Source of the DNA: Sepiola atlantica | Taxonomy: Eukaryota; Mollusca; Cephalopoda; Sepiida; Sepiolidae | Reading direction: 5' to 3' | DNA: 64,000 nt | Assembly: GCA_963556195.1 (NCBI GenBank) | Contig: OY744532.1 | Span: 98,646,665 to 98,710,664, forward strand | In this document: in pieces, positions 23,478 through 34,340 of the stretch | How positions within the stretch are numbered: the stretch's first letter is position 1 | Layout: every line of letters starts with the position of its first letter | Translations under genes and position numbers: made by a program | The notes under the pieces: model-generated | The model's input: only the letters and a program-made list of their open reading frames with translations | The model's database searches: none | What the model was told of the DNA's origin: nothing

Positions 23478-23504
23478 TTCTCCTCCTTCTTCTCCTTCTA
23501 CCCT

Positions 23505-23536
<32 letters not shown>

Positions 23537-23555
23537 ATTTTCTTCTTTTTTTTCG

Positions 23556-23587
<32 letters not shown>

Positions 23588-23735
23588 TTCTTTTTCTCAT
23601 CCTCCTCCTCCTCCTCCTTCTTCTTCTCCTTCTACCCCTTCTTCTACCCCTTCTTCTTCTTCTTCTTCTTCTTCTTCTTCTTCTACCCCTTTTTCTTCTT
23701 CTTCTTCTGCGTCGTCTTCTTCGTATTAGTATTTG
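22551..23735. repeat. Pyrimidine-rich low-complexity tract
   Basis: Over 1 kb of C/T-dominated plus strand, including (ATT)n at about 22,843-22,927 and (CTT)-rich DNA at 23,270-23,720. The long open frames translate to runs of single residues and are artefacts. Within 23,280-23,700 a TTCTTCATTTTCTTC ... TCGTCTTC pattern recurs about three times at 130-150 bp spacing, so a longer period underlies the CTT runs. Confidence 0.9.
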
Positions 23736-24017
23736 ACATAATCGCGTTCATACACACCGGTTCTTGTAAGATCACATGACATAAGCGACGTAGAACCTGG
23801 TCAGCTCCAGATGGATTACGATTTGGGATTAGAAGGGGCTTTATGCATGGGGTGGGGACGGCGACACGTCCCTGCAATAACTAACATTCTTATCTAACCT
23901 GACCGAGATATATACATGTGATTGACGATCACTTGAGAATTTAATATTCCCTAGAAACATTCTTCTTTGAAGCAAGCCAGCTCAACTTGCCTACGGTGAA
24001 TGTCACACCAAGTACCA

Positions 24018-24208
24018 GATACTACTACTGCTACTACTACTGCTGCTACAACTGCTACTACTACTACTACTACTACTACTACTGCTGCTACTACTCCTGC
24101 TACTACTCCTGCTACTACTACTACTCTTTTATATTTCTTCTTCCCTTGTTTTTTTCTTTTCTTTTAATTAAACTTCCCTCGTCTCTTTATTCTGCTTCTG
24201 CCTTTTTT

Positions 24209-24244
<36 letters not shown>

Positions 24245-24359
24245 TTTTATATTCTTCTTCCTTTGTTTTTTCTTTTCTTTTAATTAAACTTTCTTCATCT
24301 CTTAATTCTACTTCTGCCTTTTACTTCTACTACTACTGCTACTACTACAGCTACTACTG

Positions 24360-24390
<31 letters not shown>
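24018..24390. repeat. (CTA)n-rich tracts with a repeated spacer
   Basis: Three (CTA)n blocks are separated by two similar spacers containing CTTTTATAT, TTCTTTTCTTTTAATTAAAC and TAATTCT/TTATTCTGCTTCTGCCTTTT. This is a local tandem duplication, similar in style to 19,008-19,576. Confidence 0.85.
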
Positions 24391-24391
<1 letters not shown>

Positions 24392-24603
24392 GATCAAAAT
24401 AATAATAAAAATTCAGTTCTTTCTTTTCTTTTTACTTTTTTCTACCCTTTGATACCCTCGTTTATAGTTTCTCTTTTATATCTCATCAATTTGATTCTTC
24501 TCTTTATTCTCATTTGGACCCTCTTTTACAGGTATGTTTGCTATGCGTTTCTCCTCTTTCTCCCTTCACCACCCGTTATACCACAATTTCTATCTATTTA
24601 TCT

Positions 24604-24648
24604 TTAACTACTTCTCTCTCTCTTTCTCTCTCTATTTCTCTCTCTCTC

Positions 24649-24686
<38 letters not shown>

Positions 24687-24691
24687 GATCT
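24604..24691. repeat. (TC)n microsatellite
   Basis: An interrupted (TC)n tract. Confidence 0.93.
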
Positions 24692-25248
24692 ATACCTCAC
24701 CGTCTCTTACTTCACACCGTGTCGTCGCCTCGAGTTTGAGAAAACGTTCGTTTCGCGCCATTCACACATCACGTGACATTAACTCATGTCGCAACATGGC
24801 CACTCCCCCCGACAAACAAAAGAACCAAATCCAGGATTATCTTCCTCATCCTCATCTTCGTTCTCATTCCTATCCTCCCTCCTGACACGACTCCTTTCCT
24901 TCACCAGCTCCACGTTAGCCACTGGCGGCGAGCGACGCATATCTCCGGTCTTATTTAATCTCCGTTCTTTCTGCGAGTAGCCAGATGTTGTCGCCTTGCG
25001 GCCTCCTGTACATACACCAATCACTACACATAGGAATATTTTTGGATATATTTGTGGGCTTCAACAAACTGAGTTGACTCGGGGTTTTGTTCTCATTCCA
25101 TTTTTTTTCATCCGATTGAGCCGAGAAATTAAAAACATGGTCTGTGGTGTGCATTTTGGCGGAAGAAATGGTTTGGAACCGCAAGGAAATGGGAGGAAAT
25201 CGGTTGTCCAATTAAACCAAATACCTACGAAAATATTTCTTCTGTCAC

Positions 25249-25250
<2 letters not shown>
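24692..25250. other. GC-richer stretch, no gene recognised
   Basis: Base composition is more balanced than in the flanks and overlapping frames exist on both strands, but none shows a domain or splice structure I can support. It could hold an exon or promoter; the sequence alone does not decide. Confidence 0.3.

Positions 25251-25339
<89 letters not shown>
25251..25339. repeat. (TA)n microsatellite
   Basis: A TA tract with one short interruption. It abuts the hammerhead-related tail at 25,340. Confidence 0.95.
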
Positions 25340-25342
<3 letters not shown>

Positions 25343-25440
25343 TAACTTCCTTTATTTATACAAACATTATTGGATACATATGTGCATACATGCGAAATCC
25401 AGCTTCCTCAGGCCATCGAACCAACTTAATGTTCGTATGA
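25340..25440 (-). mobile_element. Terminal fragment related to the hammerhead element at 62.9 kb
   Basis: On the minus strand CTGAGGA (25,405-25,411) is followed by GCATGTATGCACATATGTA, then CCAATAATGTTTGTATAAAT. The 62.9-kb copy has CTGAAGA, CATGTATGCACGTATGTA and CCAATAATGTTTTTATAAAT in the same order. CTGAGGA fits CUGANGA, but the GAAA strand is not preserved and stem II is shortened, so this copy should be inactive. It runs straight into (TA)n. Confidence 0.65.
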
Positions 25441-25546
25441 ATAAAGAAATCTATATTATAATACATATCTATCTAGTATTAATAACTATTGTATAAATAA
25501 TGGAGTTTCAATGGATTAACATCAAGGTAAAAACAACAACAATACA

Positions 25547-25549
<3 letters not shown>

Positions 25550-25627
<78 letters not shown>
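25550..25627. repeat. (TA)n then (GA)n compound microsatellite
   Basis: A short TA tract joined to an interrupted GA tract. Confidence 0.95.
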
Positions 25628-25629
25628 AT

Positions 25630-26620
25630 GGTCGTTTTCTTTAAGCATTGCTGTAAATGGTAATAAAGGCAATGCAGGGGGCTGGGTTCATGAGAAGATT
25701 GAAATAAAATAAATAAACCATCGAAGGTGAGATCTTACAATTATATATTCATTTTTTTTCAATCTTACATAATAAACGTGCCCGAATGATTGGAAATCAT
25801 TTGATATTTCGGGAGACACCTCTCCTTGTCGAAAAAGACACAAAAGAAAAGTCTGACTGTCGAGAATTTGGCAATATTGATGTCGGAGAGTAGAAGTTAC
25901 AACAAGATCAGTCCCGCAGATGAAGATGGAAAGGCCGCAGTAAATACTAAATCAATAGATGTCAATGTGTTATTCTACACATAGAAATAACGTTCAAAAA
26001 TACGTGTGTAATATCAAATTAATTAACTGGGGATTATATAGTCAGTAAATATTGTTTGTTTACTATAATTTACTTTTATTTATTTATATTTATTATTAAT
26101 ATTATGTTTATTATTATCGTATATTCAAGTATAATTACTGTGTTTAGGTAATATTACATTTACTTATCGAATTAATAAATGCTGATTTTAATAGAAGGGA
26201 TTCATAGCCTGTATCTAATTTAACCGAATTCGATGAAACTAATTCAAATTCAAATTCAAATTCAAATGAAACTGACCCAAACAAAACTCTAAATCTGAAC
26301 CGTAAAGCAATAGAAGATGCAGGGAGGAATACATTTGAGTGGGACTTAGTGTGAATCTTAATATATCAGATTTTTGGTATTTGATTTCAAATCTTCGATT
26401 TTAATCTGCATTCGAAATAAATGTCATATCATGTAAGATTTGAAACAGAAGTCTGTAGTTTAGGGATAGATGCGTTAAATTTATTCTAGAGATTCAGTCG
26501 CGAAAAATCTATACACTTATGTATCTCGCCGAGCACGCACTTAAAGGCGAGTTAGGTATATGTAGAAATAAAGGACTTACAAAATATTCATTTATTTACA
26601 TATATCGATGTGGTGACTAG
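25630..26620. other. Intergenic DNA, no gene seen
   Basis: AT-rich with a short AATTCA tandem run near 26,240-26,265. No gene is recognised. Confidence 0.45.
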
Positions 26621-26624
26621 TTTA

Positions 26625-26915
26625 TTAATTAATTAATATAGGGAATGGGGGAATTATTGTAACAAGACAACAGGAGTAAAATGGGACCCAGGTTTCCTCA
26701 CCGTTAGGGGTTAGTGATTTGGGGTTTGTACTCTTTCTGTAACAGTCGATATATGGACAAAGAGTGTATATAAATTGAATTGTCTTAAATATTAGACGGG
26801 GAGTAATTGATTAATAAATAATACAGGGAATGGGGTGAATTATTGTAATGGAAGAATAGGAGTAAAATAAAGTAAGGTGGAGGTGTCCTTATCGTTAAGG
26901 GTTAGTTTATGCTCC
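26625..26915. repeat. Direct duplication next to the PLE
   Basis: Two diverged units share AGGGAATGGGG, GAATTATTGTAA, AGGAGTAAAAT and GTTAGGGGTTAGT/GTTAAGGGTTAGT. They lie at about 26,625-26,735 and 26,808-26,915. They sit downstream (minus-strand 3' side) of the PLE remnant at 27.2 kb. PLEs often carry terminal repeats (pseudo-LTRs), so these may belong to it. Confidence 0.55.
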
Positions 26916-27179
26916 TGTGACAAAGAGATAGAGCAGAAATTAGACGTATTAGTGAACAACAGGTTAGGAAAGTGAAGGCGATCGCAATTAAGTGCAATAA
27001 AATATAAGTATAACAAATAAAACTGGTGTCTGTGAGTGAGTATGTGTAGGTGTAGGATATCTGCATATTGGTGTCTATAGTAAGAAGTGGTTTGGAGTAG
27101 AAATGGCCTAGTATAGAATATCAGCAGCAACGTACTAAAAGGGCGCGAATGTGAAATCAGTATAAAAGGGGATGTTGAA

Positions 27180-28505
27180 TACCAGAGTTTGTCAGTTAGT
27201 GAGAGGGTAGATTATATGATGAATAGTAAATTGAGCTCGTGACGTTGCTTGATCGAAGGGTGAAGTCTGGAGATAAGGATAGATTCATTGATTGCTAGGT
27301 CTCCAATATTTCTGACAGAGGCTCGGATAGAAATGCAGATTTCGCGTTGTGGGGTATTGCATAGGGTGGTGTGTTTGTAGATGGAAGATATACGAGCGTG
27401 AATGTGTTCCTTGATGCGTATGTAAGTCGTATATAGAAGCAATTGCAGTTGGTTCTTCGTAGTTTGTATACACAACTTGTGCCGTGTCACAGTCTGGTGT
27501 TATGGATAGGACAATCGACCAGGAAGCAGGGTTTTGATGTATTGTTATTGTGTCTTTAAGATAGATGTTAGCGGAAGGAGGGTCCGGTGTGGGTAAGTTG
27601 GATGTCAAGGTGTTCTTTGTAGCAGTAGTGGTTTTATCACTAAAGAAAACGAAGTTTAAAGAAGCAGGTATTAGAGAGGGTGCGATGTCTGCGTGTTTTT
27701 AATCTTATTAAAGTGGACTATTTTGGAATTGTTGTAGGAATATGTTAGTAGGGTTTTATGGAAGTCGTTGGTATGTGCTATATTGTTGGTGGTAGAAGAG
27801 CATGTGGTATGTATGTGGGTAATTTCATTGTGGGAGTAACTTTGCTTAGCTTTAGGAGGTAAGGCGGAGATAAAATATGTTCAAAGATTTTTGCAGGCAT
27901 GTTTTCCTGTAGAAGTTGGTATGCATGGAACCATCATTAGTGATTAAATCAAGGAGTGAAAGCGAGCCGGAATTGTTGGTGTGTTCGATTGTGAATTGTA
28001 TGTGGGGGCTCAATGCTGTTAACATTGTAAAATATTTGGATGGCTTCATCACGAAAGGGTGTGAGGATACGTATGCCATCTATATATCTAGATAATATTA
28101 TATAGGAGTAGCAGGTTCTTAGTGCTCTTTGTTCTAGCTGATCTATGTAACGGATGGCTTGGAAACCAGAAAGGAGCTCATGGAGAGGCCAGTAATTTGC
28201 TTAAATATGTTTTGTTGGAAAGTAAATTAAGTGTTGTCGGTTATAATGGATAAAAGTTGATGGCTATCAGTAGTTTGTCCGAATAGTTCTAGGTTGTCAG
28301 AAGAGGATATTAGGGGTGTGCGGGTATTGAAGTGTACCGGGAGGCGACGTCGAGGCTGAATATGTAATTATTTGGCCGTTGTTACTGGTGTTGGAGGAGG
28401 TGTAGTCTGCTAATGACTTGGTCGGAGCTGCTGACATGTGCTTGTAAGGTACTCCCCACCTTACAAGCAGTTGAAACAGTAACCAGGAAATACTTAGGAG
28501 TGGTT
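27180..28505 (-). pseudogene. Dead Penelope-like element (RT + GIY-YIG remnants)
   Basis: Reading leftwards, the frames show FSLDVASRYTSIPAHP (RT motif with the first catalytic D), NLELFGQTTDSHQLLSI, ITGLSM (pre-YxDD block), SRYIDG where active elements have RYIDD or RYVDD, and SPHIQFTIE ... LSLLDL ... DGSMHTNFYRKT. Further on, IRIKEHIHARISSIYKH and SVRNIGDLAINESILIS match the PLE endonuclease C-terminal region. Stops, frameshifts and loss of the second active-site aspartate (D to G) show it is inactive. PLEs combine RT with a GIY-YIG nuclease and use target-primed transposition. Confidence 0.75.
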
Positions 28506-28648
28506 TTTCCATGCTGGATACGATAAGTCTCATCTGTATCTTTTGCGCGTTGGTGAGGGGAGTTTCTGTTTTTGGTAGTGAATTTAAATTTGTATTTTTT
28601 CGGAAGGTTACGTCTGATGCAGACTTGGGAACAGGTGTTGTTGATGGA

Positions 28649-28733
<85 letters not shown>
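28649..28733. repeat. (TA)n microsatellite
   Basis: A TA tract at the 5' side of the minus-strand PLE remnant. Confidence 0.95.
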
Positions 28734-28735
<2 letters not shown>

Positions 28736-29320
28736 AGCAAACATTGATAAGCATTACAGAATTATTTGCTTGATTATGACACTATTTTATTTTTCCAATT
28801 TTCCTAATTATATTTTCCATATCAAAATTAAAAAATAATAATACATGTTGCCAATGTATCACGAACGTTGTCGATACTTCATCGAATCATATTCAGGTAA
28901 AAACAAAACAAATGACCGAAATTTTGGAGAGAAGAAGAAAATTCTAAAAAAGCAGCCACGACGCGCGCATTGAGTTAGTTTAACATCAACAGAGATAAGC
29001 AGTGTACCTCTAATATAGACCATAACGATTTAAATCCCGATACGCCAGAATTAGCGTCACAGGATCGTTTGTATTACGTCAAGTACTTTAAAATGTTTTA
29101 CTTGTTTCATATGTAATATCACTAATTGTAAGTTTAAACCAGTAACAACAGCAGGTCGGCGTTCACACATACACAGGATATCGGTGTCATGTGGTCAGCG
29201 AGTTTGCACTCAAATGTGACCTCAACCTGGTAGCCAGAAGCAGACGTGACGTCACATGGCTCAAATAAGGAGAGGGTAAGACGAGTAGGCAGTGGTTTGA
29301 ACGTTTTGGAATGGAACACA
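28734..29320. other. Intergenic DNA, no gene seen
   Basis: Unremarkable sequence up to the left edge of the SINE array. Confidence 0.45.
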
Positions 29321-29667
29321 ACGAGTATTGATTTACTCCTCTCCAGGAGTTAAGCACAAGGCCAGTTTTTATCTTACTCCACCAAGTAAGATGTGACCCA
29401 AGGTCGGGTCGGGAAAGTGGGGTTTAAAAATTGCCTGGGCAGCCCCGTCGTCATTCCCCTGTAGGGGCGCCTCAGGCAGTAAGCAATAAATCTACTCCTC
29501 CTCAAAGAGGGGAGGCAAAGCCTGGGAGGGTGTACCTCCTAGAACTGCACAGGACAACCCCATAGACCGGCGTAAATCAAGACCCGAAGGCCAAGACGAT
29601 ACCAGTGTATGGGGTGCAGTATCCATCGGAACAGATACTACACTTTGATCTTAGCCAAAAGTCCAAG
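29321..29667 (-). mobile_element. Full-length U2-headed SINE at the left edge of the array
   Basis: This first unit keeps the long SINE 3' tail (TTTACTCCTCTCCAGGAG, GGCACAAGGCCAG, ATCTTACTCC) that most array units lack, and ends at the U2-like head (CTTAGCCAAAAGTCC). Like the solitary 10.7-kb copy it lacks the 35-bp GAAAAGCCAGC...GGCC segment. ACGAGTA occurs at its left end (29,321-29,327) and just beyond its head (29,668-29,674), a candidate 7-bp target duplication. Confidence 0.75.
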
Positions 29668-32600
29668 ACGAGTAGATATTTATTAACTCCTCGCCAGGAA
29701 TTAGGCACGAGGCCAGTTTTATCTTACTCCCACAAGTAAGATGTGACCCAAGATCGGGTCGAGAAAGTTGGGTTTGAAAAGCCAGCGCACGAGAGGTGAG
29801 CACTCTGGCCATTTAAAAATTGCCTGGGCAGCCCCGTCGGCATTCCCCGGTAGGGGCGCCTCAGACAGTAAGCAATAAACTTACTCCTCCCCAAAGGGGG
29901 GAAGCAAAGCCTGGAAGGGTGAACCTCCTAGAACTGCACAGGACAGGCGTGCAGTATCCATCGGAACAGATACTACACTTTGATCTTAGCCAAAAGGCGT
30001 TATTTAACCCCTACCCACAATAGGAATATGTGACACAAGGTCGGAAAGTGGGATTTGAAAAGCCAGCGTTCGAGAAGGTGAGCGCTCTGGACATTAAAAA
30101 TTGCCTGGGCAGCCCCGTCGGCATTCCCCGGTAAGGGCGCCTCAGGCAGTAAGCAATTAACTTACTCCTCCCCAAAGAGGGGAGGCAAAGCCTGGGAGGG
30201 TGGACCTCCTAGAACTGCACAGGACAGATCAGACCCATAGACCGGCGGAAATCAAGCCCCGAAGGCCAAGACTATACCGATCTATGAAGTGCAGTATCCA
30301 TCGGAACAGATACTACACTTTGATCTTAGCCAAAAGGCGTTATTTAACCCCTACCCACAATAGGAATATGTGACACAAGGTCGGAAAGTGGGATGGTAAA
30401 AGCCAGTGCTCGAGAAGGTGAGCACTGTGGCCATTAAAAATTGCCTGGGCAGCCCCGTCGGCATTCCCCGGTAGGGGCGCCTCAGACAGTAAGCAATTAA
30501 CTTACTCCTCCCCAAAGAGGGGAGGTAAAGCCTGGGACGGTGGACCTCCTAGAACTGCACAGGACAGATCAGACCCATAGACCGGCGGAAATCAAGCCCC
30601 GAAGGCCAAGACAATACCGATCTATGAAGTGCAGTATCCATCGGAACAGATACTACACTTTGATCTTAGCCAAAAGGCGTTATTTAACCCCTACCCACAA
30701 TAGGAATATGTGACACAAGGTCGGAAAGTGGGAGTTGAAAAGCCAGTGCTCGAGAAGGCGAGCACTGTGGCCATTAAAAATTGCCTGGGCAGCCCCGTCG
30801 GCATTCCCCGGTAGGGGCGCCTCAGACAGTAAGCAATTAACTTACTCCTCCCCAAAGAGGGGAGGTAAAGCCTGGGAGAGTGGACCTCCTAGAACTGCAC
30901 AGGACAGACCCATAGACCGGCGGAAATCAAGCCCCGAAGGCCAAGACGATACCAGTGTATGGGGTGCAGTATCCATCGGAACAGATACTACACTTTGATC
31001 TTAGCCAAAAGGCCAAGACGAGTAGATATTTATTAACTCCTCGCCAGGAATTAGGCACAAGGCCAGTTTTATCTTACTCCCACAAGTAAGATGTGACCCA
31101 AGATCGGGTCGAGAAAGTTGGGTTTGAAAAGCCAGCGCACGAGAGGTGAGCACTCTGGCCATTTAAAAATTGCCTGGGCAGCCCCGTCGGCATTCCCCGG
31201 TAGGGGCGCCTCAGACAGTAAGCAATAAACTTACTCCTCCCCAAAGGGGGGAAGTAAAGCCTGGAAGGGTGAACCTCCTAGAACTGCACAGGACAGGCGT
31301 GCAGTATCCATCGGAACAGATACTACACTTTGATCTTAGCCAACAGGCGTTATTTAACCCCTACCCACAATAGGAATATGTGACACAAGGTCGGAAAGTG
31401 GGATTTGAAAAGCCAGCGCTCGAGAAGGTGAGCGCTCTGGCCATTAAAAATTGCCTGGGCAGCCCCGTCGGCATTCCCCGGTAAGGGCGCCTCAGGCAGT
31501 AAGCAATTAACTTACTCCTCCCCAAAGAGGGGAGGCGAAGCCTGGGAGGGTGGACCTCCTAGAACTGCACAGGACAGATCAGACCCATAGACCGGCGGAA
31601 ATCAAGCCCCGAAGGCCAAGACTATACCGATCTATGAAGTGCAGTATCCATCGGAACAGATACTACACTTTGATCTTAGCCAAAAGGCGTTATTTAACCC
31701 CTACCCACAATAGGAATATGTGACACAAGGTCGGAAAGTGGGATGGTAAAAGCCAGTGCTCGAGAAGGTGAGCACTGTGGCCATTAAAAATTGCCTGGGC
31801 AGCCCCGTCGGCATTCCCCGGTAGGGGCGCCTCAGACAGTAAGCAATTAACTTACTCCTCCCCAAAGAGGGGAGGTAAAGCCTGGGAGGGTGGACCTCCT
31901 AGAACTGCACAGGACAGACCCATAGACCGGCGGAAATCAAGCCCCGAAGGCCAAGACGATACCAGTGTATGGGGTGCAGTATCCATCGGAACAGATACTA
32001 CACTTTGATCTTAGCCAAAAGGCCAAGACGAGTAGATATTTATTAACTCCTCGCCAGGAATTAGGCACAAGGCCAGTTTTATCTTACTCCCACAAGTAAG
32101 ATGTGACCCAAGATCGGGTCGAGAAAGTTGGGTTTGAAAAGCCAGCGCACGAGAGGTGAGCACTCTGGCCATTTAAAAATTGCCTGGGCAGCCCCGTCGG
32201 CATTCCCCGGTAGGGGCGCCTCAGACAGTAAGCAATAAACTTACTCCTCCCCAAAGGGGGGAAGCAAAGCCTTGAAGGGTGAACCTCCTAGAACTGCACA
32301 GGACAGGCGTGCAGTATCCATCGGAACAGATACTACACTTTGATCTTAGCCAAAAGGCGTTATTTAACCCCTACCCACAATAGGAATATGTGACACAAGG
32401 TCGGAAAGTGGGATTTGAAAAGCCAGCGCTCGAGAAGGTGAGCGCTCTGGCCATTAAAAATTGCCTGGGCAGCCCCGTCGGCATTCCCCGGTAAGGGCGC
32501 CTCAGGCAGTAAGCAATTAACTTACTCCTCCCCAAAGAGGGGAGGCGAAGCCTGGGAGGGTGGACCTTCTAGAACTGCACAGGACAGATCAGACCCATAG

Positions 32601-34340
32601 ACCGGCGGAAATCAAGCCCCGAAGGCCAAGACTATACCGATCTATGAAGTGCAGTATCCATCGGAACAGATACTACACTTTGATCTTAGCCAAAAGGCGT
32701 TATTTAACCCCTACCCACAATAGGAATATGTGACACAAGGTCGGAAAGTGGGATGGTAAAAGCCAGTGCTCGAGAAGGTGAGCACTGTGGCCATTAAAAA
32801 TTGCCTGGGCAGCCCCGTCGGCATTCCCCGGTAGGGGCGCCTCAGACAGTAAGCAATTAACTTATTCCTCCCCAAAGAAGGGAGGTAAAGCCTGGGAGGG
32901 TGGACCTCCTAGAACTGCACAGGACAGATCAGACCCATAGACCGGCGGAAATCAAGCCCCGAAGGCCAAGACAATACCGATCTATGAAGTGCAGTATCCA
33001 TCGGAACAGATACTACACTTTGATCTTAGCCAAAAGGCGTTATTTAACCCCTACCCACAATAGGAATATGTGACACAAGGTCGGAAAGTGGGAGTTGAAA
33101 AGCCAGTGCTCGAGAAGGTGAGCACTGTGGCCATTAAAAATTGCCTGGGCAGCCCCGTCGGCATTCCCCGGTAGGGGCGCCTCAGACAGTAAGCAATAAA
33201 CTTACTCCTCCCCAAAGGGGGGAAGCAAAGCCTGGAAGGGTGAACCACCTAGAACTGCACAGGACAGGCGTGCAGTATCCATCGGAACAGATACTACACT
33301 TTGATCTTAGCCAAAAGGCGTTATTTAACCCCTACCCACAATAGGAATATGTGACACAAGGTCGGAAAGTGGGATTTGAAAAGCCAGCGTTCGAGAAGGT
33401 GAGCGCTCTGGCCATTAAAAATTGCCTGGGCAGCCCCGTCGGCATTCCCCGGTAAGGGCGCCTCAGGCAGTAAGCAATTAACTTACTCCTCCCCAAAGAG
33501 GGGAGGCGAAGCCTGGGAGGGTGGACCTCCTAGAACTGCACAGGACAGATCAGACCCATAGACCGGCGGAAATCAAGCCCCGAAGGCCAAGACAATACCG
33601 ATCTATGAAGTGCAGTATCCATCGGAACAGATACTACACTTTGATCTTAGCCAAAAGGCGTTATTTAACCCCTACCCACAATAGGAATATGTGACACAAG
33701 GTCGGAAAGTGGGAGTTGAAAAGCCAGTGCTCGAGAACGTGAGCACTGTGGCCATTAAAAATTGCCTGGGCAGCCCCGTCGGCATTCCCCGGTAGGGGCG
33801 CCTCAGACAGTAAGCAATTAACTTACTCCTCCCCAAAGAGGGGTTGGTAAAGCCTGGGAGGGTGGACCTCCTAGAACTGCACAGGACAGACCCATAGACC
33901 GGCGGAAATCAAGCCCCGAATGCCAAGACAATACCGATCTATGAAGTGCAGTATCCATCGGAACAGATACTACACTTTGATCTTAGCCAAAAGGCGTTAT
34001 TTAACCCCTACCCACAATAGGAATATGTGACACAAGGTCGGAAAGTGGGATTTGAAAAGCCAGCGCTCGAGAAGGTGAGCACTCTGGGCATTAAAAATTG
34101 CCTGGACAGCCCCGTCGGCATTCCCCGGTAGGGGCGCCTCAGGCAGTAAGCAATAAACTTACTCCTCCCCAAAGAGGGGAGGCAAAGCCTGGGAGGGTGG
34201 ACCTCCTAGAACTGCACAGGACAGATCAGACCAATAGACCGGCGGAAATCAAGTCCCGAAGGCCAAGACAATACCGATCTATGAAGTGCAGTATCCATCG
34301 GAACAGATACTACACTTTGATCTTAGCCAAAAGGCGTTAT
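29668..34340 (-). repeat. Left, diverged domain of the array
   Basis: Units here differ from those to the right: junctions carry ACCCCTACCCACAATAGG. Three head-to-tail joins (after the heads at 29,641, 30,991 and 32,001) keep a long tail with CGAGTAGATATTTATTAACT. The units following these and the one at 33,297 share a 59-bp deletion that joins GGACAGGCG directly to TGCAGTATCC. The long-tail unit, deleted unit and normal units recur as a block (1,350 bp, then 1,010 bp), an early higher-order repeat. Confidence 0.85.

Noticed and set aside
23089..23779. Long open frames of about 190-215 residues
   Set aside because: Pure low-complexity translation of (CTT)/(TTC) tracts giving runs of F, S and L.
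24779..25024. Minus-strand frame in the GC-richer block as a host gene
   Set aside because: Composition is low-complexity acidic and overlaps competing frames. No domain or conserved motif.
26690..26920. GTTAGGGGTTAG motifs as telomere-like sequence
   Set aside because: Only two imperfect, non-tandem occurrences, explained by the local direct duplication.
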